Shown here piece after piece: positions 46,630-56,250 of a stretch of 64,000 nt of DNA; the stretch's first letter is position 1; each line of letters opens with the position of its first letter. The position numbers and the translations under genes are program-made. The stretch comes from Blattamonas nauphoetae (lineage: Eukaryota > Preaxostyla > Oxymonadida). The notes under the pieces were generated by a model. It did no database searches. It was given only the letters and a program-made list of their open reading frames with translations, and had not been told where the DNA came from. Where the stretch lies: assembly GCA_033064195.1 (NCBI GenBank), contig JARBJD010000025.1:310001-374000 (forward strand), given 5' to 3'.

Positions 46630-48815
46630 AATAAAGAGTAGGTTTGACTGCGACAGGGTCAAACAAGTGAAGTGGGTTGATCAAGGACAAATCGTACCAG
46701 ACAACATAACAACTCCAATTATTAGTTCATTCAGTGGATCGCATTTCTGTAAAAGAGTCGATCATGTCAAATCTCCAATCAACGGACAGACAATCTGAAC
46801 TGTCTAAAACAACAAATTAAGGATGAGAGTTTATTTTTGTTTTCCACGAATAAAGAGAGATGTAGATTGGAGGTGGGTGCGATTGAAACATTTCTTTCAC
46901 GAATTGCGAGATTGAAGGTCCATCACGAACATCATCAACTCTATTAGCACTGTTCTTGAAGTAAACCCTTTCCCATAGAATGTTTATTCGACATTTTGAA
47001 CCGTAATTTGTACATTCACATAGAATGTTCATTCCTCTCTTCGTCCTTTTTGCCAGAATCCATTCGGAAGCCATCGACCTTGCGGATGTGATCAATGAGC
47101 ATCCGTATTATGAAACCGAAATTAAAGTGGAGAATGGGAATTACTTTGCGAATGACATTCAATTGATCAAGCGAGAATTGACCCTGATCGGACTCGGGGA
47201 TGCTGTGATTCTCGATCTTGGTGATTTGGATAAGGCAGCATTTGTTCTGAACCAAACATCGCTGACGTTAGTGTCATTCCCAATTAAACCGTCGACTCAA
47301 GCCTGCTTGGCAACAGCGTTACCAGCCTCAAGTCTGAACTTAACTGGCTGCAAATTTGGGACGCAAGAGTTTTCTCACCCGATCCTGGTTGGAACGCAAT
47401 GTGAACTGATCTTGAACGGGACGAAGATGAGCGAGACGAAGCTGTCGTCCTCCCTCATCGAAGCGTCTGCCGACGCAGAAGACCATCAACTGAGACTGAC
47501 AGTGGACAACTGCAACTTCACGAATATCGAGATCACAGCCCAGAAGCCAGTACTTGCCGGACCAGACGTTGAAAAAGTGACTGTCTTCAACTCCACTTTC
47601 CAAGACATCACATGCTCAGAAGATGGCCCGCTTCCAACAGAAGCCGTTCAAGGAGTCGCCAATCGTACTGTCATCTTTAATGTCTCACGCATCCAGAACG
47701 TGGATGGGGCTCTGAGCGGAGCACTCGTTTTCGGAGTCCAAGCGTCGTACTTGACTTTGAAGAATCTGACGGTGATTGGAGGCGCCAATGCTGTCCGTTT
47801 CTCGGAGAATGTTGCCTTCGACAAGACAATCAGGGTCGAGATCAATTCGTCCGACATTCAGAACACAACGACATCAGAAATCTGGCCAAACGGAGGATTT
47901 CTGTATCTTCCTCAAGATATTGTGAACTTCACGATGAACTTTACCAATATTTCCTTCTCATCAGCTCCAAACGGAGATGGAGGATTTCTGTTCATAGAAC
48001 GGCGATCCACAATCGAAATGGAGCGCTGTCGAGTTGAGGACACTTCCGCCGGCAAATGCGGAGGTTTTATTCGTGCAGATGAGTATATTGACTCTATTAC
48101 GTTTGAAAGAGTTACAGTCAACAGATCAACCGCCGGAGAGGATGGAGGCGCGCTGCATCTGACGCGTGTGCAGGAATTCATAGCCCATCGCGGCGGATAC
48201 ACAGAATGCAACGCAGGCAACCGCGGTGGCGCGATGTTCTTTGAGGATCCGGACAGATCTGGCTACCGCTTTTCGAGTTTGTATTTTTGGGCGAACTATG
48301 CGAAGTCGAATATGGGGAACGATTTGCTGTTCTCTTTCGCAATTTCCGACTATTATTATCACGTGACGAAGAAGAACTTTTACAACTGTCATAGTAATAC
48401 AACAGGAAACAAAGTCACTTTTCTCCCCAAAGTTCGTCACACTGATTGGACAGACACTGTCGGGCTGAATATCCCAGCCATCATCACTGGTATTGTCATT
48501 GGTGCCTGTGTGTTCGTCGCTGTCTGCATCGTCCTCACGTGTGTCTGCTGTTGCTGTGGGTGTTGCATCGCGTGTGGCTGTGGAAGGAAGAAGGCAACCG
48601 CTTACCAACACGTGGAATCGCAACCAAGAACCACATACACCCAACCTCAGACATACCCCAACCAATACCCACCCCAACCTGCCCATCCCAGCCAGTATCC
48701 ACAGCAATATGTTTATACTCAGCCTGCTGCCCAGCCAAGCCAGATGCAGCAGTACCCGTCTCTGCCGCCAAATCAGATGGGGGTTGATCCAAGTCTTAAC
48801 AAGGCGTGAGTTGCC
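46630..48815 (+). repeat. Left arm of large inverted duplication
   Basis: Reverse complement of 51655-54335, minus the 482-bp element there. It starts near GATGAGAATAAAGAGTAGG, includes about 390 bp upstream of a beta-helix gene, and covers the whole gene. Weaker inverted similarity continues to about 48,950. Confidence 0.85.
47025..48809 (+). CDS. Beta-helix membrane protein with Cys-rich and Pro/Gln/Tyr tail
   Basis: 594 residues from the ATG at 47025. Signal peptide MFIPLFVLFARIHSEA; then about 450 residues of right-handed beta-helix with polymorphic-membrane-protein-like GG units (NGGFLYLPQD, GDGGFLFIER, CGGFIRADEY, DGGALHLTRV, RGGAMFFEDP) and many N-glycosylation sequons. A single membrane span (IITGIVIGACVFVAVCIVL) is followed by a dense cysteine cluster, CVCCCCGCCIACGCG, likely palmitoylated. 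The cytoplasmic tail is Pro/Gln/Tyr-rich with repeated YPxQYP-like units. The architecture suggests a cell-surface receptor or adhesin with a cytosolic interaction tail. The inverted paralogue is at 51664-53938, tail to tail. Confidence 0.85.
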   Translation: MFIPLFVLFARIHSEAIDLADVINEHPYYETEIKVENGNYFANDIQLIKRELTLIGLGDAVILDLGDLDKAAFVLNQTSLTLVSFPIKPSTQACLATALPASSLNLTGCKFGTQEFSHPILVGTQCELILNGTKMSETKLSSSLIEASADAEDHQLRLTVDNCNFTNIEITAQKPVLAGPDVEKVTVFNSTFQDITCSEDGPLPTEAVQGVANRTVIFNVSRIQNVDGALSGALVFGVQASYLTLKNLTVIGGANAVRFSENVAFDKTIRVEINSSDIQNTTTSEIWPNGGFLYLPQDIVNFTMNFTNISFSSAPNGDGGFLFIERRSTIEMERCRVEDTSAGKCGGFIRADEYIDSITFERVTVNRSTAGEDGGALHLTRVQEFIAHRGGYTECNAGNRGGAMFFEDPDRSGYRFSSLYFWANYAKSNMGNDLLFSFAISDYYYHVTKKNFYNCHSNTTGNKVTFLPKVRHTDWTDTVGLNIPAIITGIVIGACVFVAVCIVLTCVCCCCGCCIACGCGRKKATAYQHVESQPRTTYTQPQTYPNQYPPQPAHPSQYPQQYVYTQPAAQPSQMQQYPSLPPNQMGVDPSLNKA

Positions 48816-49312
48816 TAAGAAATGAATCACTATCGTTCCACTAACAACTTTACACGTGTTTATCATTTTTTTGTTTGCTGGAATTTAATGATCATAAAAT
48901 GACAAAGAGACCTCGTGATTTGTGAGAAAATTTTTGAAAACTTGGGAGCGTACCCCAGCTCGTAAAAACGAAGTATCTCAGTTTTTTTGTGAACCTTGTG
49001 AATGAGGAGGACTCTGACTACATAAATCTGTGATTTTTTTCGAATAGATCATAGATCAAAAAAAGTGGTGAAAATTCGATCTAGGTTCCAAAACTGATTT
49101 CTATTAGAAATTTTCAACATATTGATCCTTTTTATTCAGAAAAAATCCACCGATCGTTCTATATAATGACTAGAGAGTGAGAAAATGAGTAGAGAAAAAA
49201 AGTACGGTATTTCCTCTAGAGGCACCAAAACAAGTCATCAACCACCGAATGATGCTCATTCACAACTAATTATCCACCAGGCGAAAGTTTTTTATAAGTG
49301 GTACGCGGGCTT
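48816..49312. other. Spacer between duplicated gene and captured-gene element
   Basis: No gene. About 48,918-48,948 (GAGAAAATTTTTGAAAACTT) has an inverted match at 51,434-51,470, showing that the duplication originally extended here. Confidence 0.5.
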
Positions 49313-49428
49313 GGAGATGCGCAGAAATATGGACACTTTTGATCGAATTCACCGAAATTTTGACACCTGTCATTTTCACCGAAATATGGACACCTAAATT
49401 GGTTTTCAAAACCGAGATTTGGACACCA

Positions 49429-49472
49429 CCGATCAATTGACACCTCCGGGCCCGGAGGTGTCAATTGATCGG
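49429..49472. repeat. 44-bp perfect palindrome, copy 1
   Basis: CCGATCAATTGACACCTCCGGG followed directly by its reverse complement, with the centre at GGGCCC. It lies within the left terminal inverted repeat of the 49313-51422 element. An identical copy is at 51265-51308. Confidence 0.95.
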
Positions 49473-49703
49473 TTTAGCGAATGACAGAAAAGGTACGAGC
49501 AAAAGAGAAATGTCAAAATTCTACACAAAAGAGGGCACAAGACGAATTTCGATTAGATTGCGAGGGAAGACGATGTTCAACAGAACGAATGAGATCGTCA
49601 AAGAGTCGAGAATTTATGGTCTAAAACGAGGAGAGATGGTAAAAACAAGAGGAAATTCATACCAGAGAGTCCGGAGCCGGTTCAGAGTCGAGGCAACTGC
49701 CTC

Positions 49704-51029
49704 GCCCGCGCTGCCTAGCGACGAGCAAGTGTTGGATGGGAAGGAGGTCGAGTGTGGGACGAGAGCAAAGCTGCACTGTCGATTCTGTCGAATGGCTTGA
49801 CTCTTCGGTACAGACTGGTTTTGAAAGAGACGTCGTACATTCCAGAAGTGTGCTTCCCAAATCGCCCTTTTTGTTTCTGCTTCACTTCTCACTGTTTCGT
49901 TCATTTCATTCTCATTCTCTCCTCTCATCTCCCCTCGTCTCTTCGTCAGATGGTTGTTGATCTGAACCTCGTTCCTTCTGTCCGCGTTGTGCTCGAAGCC
50001 GCTCTCCAACACCACCCTCCTCCCCCCACGCCCTCTCCGCCTACCACTCGCCCGTCCTCCACACAGACCTCACCCGAAGTGGCACGGCTGCTGGAACAGT
50101 GCTGGAAGACACTGGCTGATTGTGTGACGGCTCGGACGATCGACCTGTCGATTGTGGTGGAGTCGACGTTCGCAGATGTGGGGGAGCTTGTGGAGAATGG
50201 CAATGAGGACGAGCAAGGTGGCGAAAGCGGGGGAAGTGAGGGAGCACGTGCGGATGTTGGGGAATCTTGTTGCGCGGCGTCCGTTACACCGACTGGACAT
50301 GATGAAGGGGCAGATCGTGTCGTCGCTCGTGGCATCGCTGGACCTGCCTCGGATTGGACTGTCACAGCCAGCCGTGCATCAGCACATGCTGCGCCTGATC
50401 TTCCACCTCCTTCGGACTGCGCGAAAAATGTCGCAGGAAGACGAGAACGAACTCAAATCACTTCGCATGGCCAACGTCTTCGCTCCTGCGTTCCCGTTCC
50501 TCTCGTTCGTTGTGCGCCACGAATCGGTGCTTGGGTCGGCGGGGTCTGATCGGGCACAGCTGGAAAGCGCGTATCGTCGCTGTACCGATTTGTAGTTCGT
50601 GCGTGGCACTTGGAAGGGCAAGCGGACGATTTGGTTGAAAGTGGGCACTAAGAATGGGAAGTGGAGTGGCTGACAAACATGGAACACGACAGAACACTGG
50701 CGAAGCGATTGTTGGTGCTGGACAAAGGAGAACGACGAACTCGAAAGACTTCGCCAAAGAAGTAGTGACACAGGCAGCGAAAAGCAAGAAAAAGCGGACT
50801 GGGACGATGGATTCGAACTTCGGAGGGTCGGGGGAGTGGAAGGGAACGAAGCAGGACTGTTGTCGATTTTGGATGAGTTTGGAAAGCGATATGGTCTGAA
50901 TGTGTTGGAACGGGATCCCGATGCGGATGACGAGGAAGGCGATGTGTGTGAGATCGACACAGAACAAGTGGAGTCGGGAGTGGAAGCCGAAATTGACGAT
51001 CTCATTTGGGTTGTTGCAGAAGCGACGAT
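49704..51029 (+). pseudogene. Captured host-gene fragment inside the long-TIR element
   Basis: A first block (LSILSNGLTLRYRLVLKE, TSYIPE) joins across a probable intron (49847-49949, GT..CAG) to MVVDLNLVPSVRVVLEAAL. It continues with EVARLLEQCWKTLADCV and DLSIVVESTFADVGELVE. The frame is then lost and picked up again as VREHVRMLGNLVARRPL, QIVSSLVASLDLPRI and FPFLSFVVRHESVLGSAG. Later pieces are WHLEGQADDLVESG, HDRTLAKRLLVLDKGER and an acidic C-terminal block, GLLSILDEFGKRYGLNV. Several frame breaks are present, so it is a pseudogene. The intron shows that genomic DNA was captured, not a processed transcript. The parent gene, a helical protein of unknown function, is not in this window. Confidence 0.62.
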
Positions 51030-51264
51030 GAGGCAGTTGCCTCGACTCTGAACCGGCTCCGGACTCTCTGGTATGAATTTCCTCTTGTTTTTACCATCTC
51101 TCCTCGTTTTAGACCATAAATTCTCGACTCTTTGACGATCTCATTCGTTCTGTTGAACATCGTCTTCCCCTCGCAATCTAATCGAAATTCGTCTTGTGCC
51201 CTCTTTTTGTGTAGAATTTTGACATTTCTCTTTTTGCTCGTACCTTTTTCTGTCATTCGCTAAA

Positions 51265-51308
51265 CCGATCAATTGACACCTCCGGGCCCGGAGGTGTCAA
51301 TTGATCGG
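51265..51308. repeat. 44-bp perfect palindrome, copy 2
   Basis: Identical to 49429-49472, in the right terminal inverted repeat of the same element. Confidence 0.95.
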
Positions 51309-51663
51309 TGGTGTCCAAATCTCGGTTTTGAAAACCAATTTAGGTGTCCATATTTCGGTGAAAATGACAGGTGTCAAAATTTCGGTGAATTCGATCAAAA
51401 GTGTCCAAAAATCTGTGCCCCTCGCGGGCTTGCTGTCCCAAGTTTTCAAAAATTTTCTCACATTTCTCAAGAGGAACCACGAAATATTGGTTCCGATCGT
51501 ACTGGTCGGTACAGTATCTATTACCACTTCATGAAATGACCTATCTCCCTATTTTTGCCACGTCTGGTCGAATTTTGCGGAAAAAAGTGTAAATCTTCTC
51601 ATAGTGAATCAAACAAGTTTTAAAAAGTTAAGTTGTATGGAGGTGATTCTTTTCTTTGGCAAA

Positions 51664-53938
51664 TCACATTTTATTAAGACTTGCATCAACCCCCATCTGA
51701 TTTGGCGGCAGAGACGGGTACTGCTGCATCTGGCTTGGCTGGGCAGCAGGCTGAGTATAAACATATTGCTGTGGATACTGGCTGGGATGGGCAGGTTGGG
51801 GTGGGTATTGGTTGGGGTATGTCTGAGGTTGGGTGTATGTGGTTCTTGGTTGCGATTCCACGTGTTGGTAAGCGGTTGCCTTCTTCCTTCCACAGCCACA
51901 CGCGATACAACACCCACAGCAACAGCAGACACACGTGAGAACGATGCAGGCAGCGACGAACACGCAGACACCAATGACGACACCTGCGATGATGGCTTTT
52001 CTCTGTAGCCCGAAGGTGTCTGTCCATTGAATGTGACGAACTTTGGGGAGAAAAGTGACTTTGTTTCCTGTGGAATTGCTACTAACGCGGTAAAAGTTCT
52101 TCTTCGTCACGATAGAATAATAGTCGGAATTTGAGAAAGAGAACAGCACATCGTTCCCCATATTCGACTTCGCATAGTTCATCAAAAAGTGCATACACGA
52201 AAAGATGTAACCAGATCTGTCCGGATCCTCAAAGAAGATCGCGCCACCCTGGCCGCCTGCGTTGCATTCTGTGTATCCGCCGCGAAAGTGTTTGAAATAC
52301 TGCACACGCGTCAGATGCAGCGCGCCGCCGTCCTCTCCGGCGGTTGATCTGGTGATAGGGACTCCTTCAAGTGTAATAGAGTCAATATACTCATCTGCTC
52401 GGATGAAACCTCCGGATTTGCCGGCGGAAGTGTCCTTAACTACACAGCGCTCCATGTAGATCGTGGATCGGTTTTTTATGAACATAAAGCCTCCGTTTCC
52501 GTTTGGAGCTGATGAGAAGGAAATATTGGTAAAGTTCATCGTGAAGTTCACTTGATCTTGAGGAAGATAGAGAAATCCTCCGCTTGGCCAGAGTTCTGAT
52601 GTCGTTGTGTTCTGAATGTCGGACGAGTTGATCTTGATCTCGATTATCTTGTCGAAGGCAACATTCCCCGAGAAACGGACAGCATTTGCTCCTCCAATCA
52701 GCGTCAGATTCTTCAAAGTCAATGACGACGCTTGGACTCCGAATACGAGTGCTCCACTCAAGGCTCCATCCACGTTCTGGATGTGGGAGGCATTAATGAT
52801 GATACTACGATTGGCGACTCCTTGAACGGCTTCGGTTGGAAGTGGGCCATCTTCTGAGCATGTGATGTCTTGGAAAGTGGAGTTGAAGACAGTCACTTTT
52901 TCAACGTCTGGTCCGGCAAGTACTGGCTTCTGGGCTGTGATCTCGATACTTGTGAAGTTGCAGTTGTCCACTGTCAGTCTCAGTTGATGGTCTTCTGCGT
53001 CGGCAGCGGCTTCGATGAGGGAGGACGACAGCTTCGTCTCGCTCATCTTCGTCCCGTTCAAGATCAGTTCACATTGCGTTCCAACCAGGATCGGGTGAGA
53101 AAACTCTTGCGTCCCAAATTTGCAGCCAGTTAAGTTCAGACTTGAGGCTGGTAACGCTGTTGCCAAGCAGGCTTGAGTCGACGGTTTAATTGGGAATGAC
53201 ACTAACGTCAGCGATGTTTGGTTCAGAACAAATGCTGCCTTATCCAAATCACCAAGATCGAGAATCACAGCATCCCCGAGTCCGATCAGGGTCAATTCTC
53301 GCTTGATCAATTGAATGTCATTCGCAAAGTAATTCCCATTCTCCACTTTAATTTCGGTTTCATAATACGGATGCTCATTGATCACATCCGCAAGGTCGAT
53401 GGCTTCCGGGCACGAGTGGACTTTCTGGGCCAAAGGTGATCGAGGTGTGTTGTGACATTGTTGTTCATCGAGGCTATTCTCTCGTAATAAATTGTCGAAT
53501 ATGGATGTGAACACGTTTTATTTTCAAAATGTTGAGAATACTGTCGAGATCGTCTCAGAGAATGTCACGATCATTCGATCGTGTTTGATGAGGTCGATCG
53601 GCGAACTATATCACTTCATCTTTACGCTTTCTTGATTCATTTCAACTTTCTGTCTCGTATTTTCTTACAATTTTTCAAAACATAGCGATTGATCATGATG
53701 TATCGTGAAGTGACAATCTACTGCAGTTCTCCCTTCAAGACACCAATTTTTTGGAAGTGAACGTGCGGCGCGTTTGGCCTAGCGGTAGCCAACCCCTCTG
53801 TCGACTGTTGTGCTCGGGGTTCGACTCCCGCCGAGCACAACTTTTTTGCCACTACTTAGAGTTTTTTGGCCCAGAAAGTCCACCCTTGCCGGCTTCCGAA
53901 TGGATTCTGGTAAAAAGGACGAAGAGAGGAATGAACAT
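51664..53938 (-). CDS. Beta-helix membrane protein, inverted paralogue split by a transposon
   Basis: The main block is 51664-53408; the signal-peptide block is 53891-53938, with ATG at 53938 (MFIPLFVLFTRIHSEA). A 482-bp element lies between them with an 8-bp duplication. Discounting the element and one duplication joins the blocks in frame. As it stands, the long frame runs upstream into element sequence with no ATG, only a GTG at 53514, so a secreted product cannot be made from this copy. The rest matches the gene at 47025: beta-helix with GG units, one membrane span, cysteine cluster and Pro/Gln/Tyr tail. Differences cluster in the helix and around the last ectodomain segment (YYSIVTKKNFYRVSSNSTGN versus YYYHVTKKNFYNCHSNTTGN). 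Confidence 0.78.
53409..53890. mobile_element. 482-bp DNA transposon with tRNA-like cargo, 8-bp target duplication
   Basis: A perfect direct repeat GGCTTCCG flanks it (53401-53408 and 53891-53898). The ends are GGCACGAGTGGACTTTCTGG (left) and, inverted, GGCAAGGGTGGACTTTCTGG (right). The GGCAyGrG start and the 8-bp duplication match the element at 24963-25891, so they may use related transposases. It is absent from the twin arm at 47,070, which gives the empty site directly. It contains a tRNA-like unit near its right end. Confidence 0.9.
53763..53847 (+). ncRNA. tRNA-like RNA polymerase III unit
   Basis: An A box (TGGCCTAGCGG, 53775-53785) and a perfect B box (GGTTCGACTCC, 53818-53828) lie at normal tRNA spacing, followed by a T6 run (53842-53847), the usual Pol III stop. 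The cloverleaf is poor: acceptor and anticodon stems do not pair. Instead the 3' half forms a strong hairpin, TTGTGCTCGG with CCGAGCACAA. I read it as a degenerate tRNA or tRNA-derived sequence carried by the transposon, not a working tRNA. Confidence 0.45.
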
Positions 53939-54304
53939 TCTATGTGAATGTACAAATTACGGTTCAAAATGTCGAATAAACAGTCTATGGGAAAGGGTTT
54001 TAATCAAGAACAGTGATAATAGCGTTGATGATGTTCGTGCTGGACCTTCAATCTCGCAATTCGTGAAAGAAATGTTTCAATCGCACCCACCTCCAATCTA
54101 TATCTCTCTTTATTCGTGGAAAACAAAAATAAACTCTCATCCTTAATTTGTTGTTTTGGACAGTTTGTTTTTTCTGTCCGTTGATTTGTGATTTGACCTG
54201 ATCGACTCTTTTACTGAAATGCGATCCACTGAATCAACCGGTAATTGGCGTAGTTATGTTGTCTGGTACGATTTGTCTTTGATCAACCCACTTCACTTGT
54301 TTGA

Positions 54305-56071
54305 CCCTGTCGCAGTCAAACCTACTCTTTATACTCATCATACTCATCCCCTCACAAACACAACATCATCACCGGAATCCCACTCGAAACGATTCAATCT
54401 AACAGGAAGCAGAACTCCGAACAGTCAGCCTCAATCACCACATCTCACCTCCCAAATGGTGAATATTATGCTGACTCTCTGCATCTGGAATCGGTTTCGC
54501 TCCTACTGAATGGGGACGAGAGAACAAGCCTTCATCATTCTCCGTCGACACAACGGCAAAAGACGCAGAATGACCACTCTTCGAGAAACCCCCAGAAGTC
54601 ATGGAGAAGATCTGGAAGCATTCTTGAATTGGACAATTCAACAGTTTCAATGACATCAATATCGGCGTTTTTGAGCCAAAACGGGAACTCGAAAACCGGA
54701 AATGGAGGAAATGCCTTTGGCCGATATTTTGGAGGATCGTTGGCCACCCTCACCGCCTCGTCGATGTTTGTGTCAGACTGCACTTTATTTTTGGACGGGA
54801 CGACTTCTCCGTTCATTCTGAAACCGTCATCATTCGACAACGCGCCATCCACGGTCGAGCTGGTCCACACCAAAATTATTGCTTCAGACGCTGTGATGGG
54901 GCCATTGAGTGAGATTGAATCATCCGACACACCATGTCAGTTCGATATTGTGGGTTTCTCGACTGATCTGGACTCGATTTGTGTGATGGGTGGAAACAGT
55001 CTCTCGTTCCGCCATTCAGTCACCAAAAATACCGAATCAACCTCGTCTTCGACGGTTTCATCGTCGTTAGTATTGAATTCGTTCACAAACGTGACATCCT
55101 CGTCAAACCACCATTCTCTCGAGACATCTACTCTTTCTCAGCGATGGGTTGGATCGACCATCACCAAATCAGTCGGGGCGCTTCAGGGGACGATTGTTTC
55201 CGACTTCAACTCTGGCGGGTCACTTCTTTGCTCAAACACGACGTTCGCCAAATGCACCGCAACAGCAACAGTCAAAAGAGATGCCATCGTCCACAAGTCA
55301 TTCAGCGTGTTCTTTTCGAACTATTTCAAATCCTTCCGTCCCGAATTCCGCTTCGAAGACACACATTTCTCAGGCCAGAAACAACACAAGTTTACGTCGC
55401 TGAGACATTACCAGAACACCTTCCCAGTTGATCCCTTCGCCATTTTTGCCACGAGTGCCTCGCCAATCATTTTTTCGCATTGCTCCTTCAGCGACCTCGT
55501 CAAAGATCCAGACGATGCCGACTCCAGCAAAGGACTGGCCATCTTGCTCCGAACACCCGCCCCTCTGACCGTCACCTCCTGCACGTTCACCGACATTCAC
55601 AGTGAAAGGAGTGGAGCAGCGATTTGCTCAGAAACCGTGTTCGATAACCTTCTTGCCACACTCGTCATCGAAAACTCCACATTCACTCGCTGCCAAGCTG
55701 CTGGTGATGGTGGAGCGATGTTCTATCAATACGAAGGGCTGATTTCGATCACATCGTCGTCCTTTCTCGAAAACAGTTGCTCTGGATCTGGCGGTGCTTG
55801 CTTTTCGTATGGATGTGATTATTCGTTCTGTCGATTTGAGGGGAACAGTGCGAACCGCGGAGGCGCGATTTTTGGGACGGAACGCACTTCGATCAGATTC
55901 TGTCATTTCAAGAACACGAAAAGAGGGGGAGATTGGTCTTCATGGAGCCCTATTGAGATGGCATTTGGATGCACGCGATCGGAGGATTGGACAGAAAGCT
56001 TGGAGATTGTGGTTTCGGAAAGTGGAGACGGTGAGGAGCAGGGTGTTCCAAACGTACCCATATTTTTGTAG
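54305..56071 (+). CDS. Beta-helix surface protein, truncated at both ends
   Basis: The frame is open from just after a TGA at 54302, with no ATG before the homology starts (NGEYYADSLHLESVSLLLNG, then ILELDNSTVSMTSIS). The 5' end coincides with the edge of the inverted duplication (about 54,335), so the native start and signal peptide were probably lost there. The body is a pectin-lyase-like beta-helix: a central VGALQGTIVSDFNSGGSLLC motif shared with the gene at 24.5-30.8 kb (DLNSGGDLLC), then repeated units SGAAICSETV, DGGAMFYQYE, SGGACFSYGC and RGGAIFGTER. It stops at 56071 without a membrane segment. About 480-580 residues. It is probably a decaying member of the family. Confidence 0.6.
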   Translation, partial: PCRSQTYSLYSSYSSPHKHNIITGIPLETIQSNRKQNSEQSASITTSHLPNGEYYADSLHLESVSLLLNGDERTSLHHSPSTQRQKTQNDHSSRNPQKSWRRSGSILELDNSTVSMTSISAFLSQNGNSKTGNGGNAFGRYFGGSLATLTASSMFVSDCTLFLDGTTSPFILKPSSFDNAPSTVELVHTKIIASDAVMGPLSEIESSDTPCQFDIVGFSTDLDSICVMGGNSLSFRHSVTKNTESTSSSTVSSSLVLNSFTNVTSSSNHHSLETSTLSQRWVGSTITKSVGALQGTIVSDFNSGGSLLCSNTTFAKCTATATVKRDAIVHKSFSVFFSNYFKSFRPEFRFEDTHFSGQKQHKFTSLRHYQNTFPVDPFAIFATSASPIIFSHCSFSDLVKDPDDADSSKGLAILLRTPAPLTVTSCTFTDIHSERSGAAICSETVFDNLLATLVIENSTFTRCQAAGDGGAMFYQYEGLISITSSSFLENSCSGSGGACFSYGCDYSFCRFEGNSANRGGAIFGTERTSIRFCHFKNTKRGGDWSSWSPIEMAFGCTRSEDWTESLEIVVSESGDGEEQGVPNVPIFL

Positions 56072-56250
56072 ATCACGATCACATTACCCAATTCTTTGAA
56101 CTCACATCAAAAGAAGCTTTTTGAGAAGTACAATGACAATCGAATGATAATCTATGAAATACCGAGAAGAAAGACAAAGAGGTGGCCAACGGTAACCGAG
56201 AGAACGAGAGAGCCATTTTCACGCTTTCCTCAGTCCATTCCGTGCCATTC

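Larger units (their letters stand above)
49313..51422. mobile_element. Long-TIR element carrying a host-gene fragment (Pack-MULE-like)
   Basis: The 9-bp direct repeat CGCGGGCTT flanks it (49304-49312 and 51423-51431; 8 bp if trimmed). Terminal inverted repeats of about 390 bp (49313-49703 and 51030-51422) contain a spaced series of TTTGGACAC/TTTTGACAC motifs and a 44-bp palindrome. The 1.3-kb interior is a decayed host-type gene with a recognisable intron, and no transposase. Long inverted ends, an 8-9 bp duplication and a captured gene are the features of Pack-MULEs; assignment to Mutator is inference. Confidence 0.78.
51655..54335 (-). repeat. Right arm of large inverted duplication
   Basis: Mirror of 46630-48815, about 2.2 kb once the 482-bp element at 53409-53890 is discounted. 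It includes the gene and its upstream region. Confidence 0.85.

Noticed and set aside
53763-53847. A functional tRNA gene
   Set aside because: Acceptor and anticodon stems do not pair and no anticodon can be placed in a proper loop.
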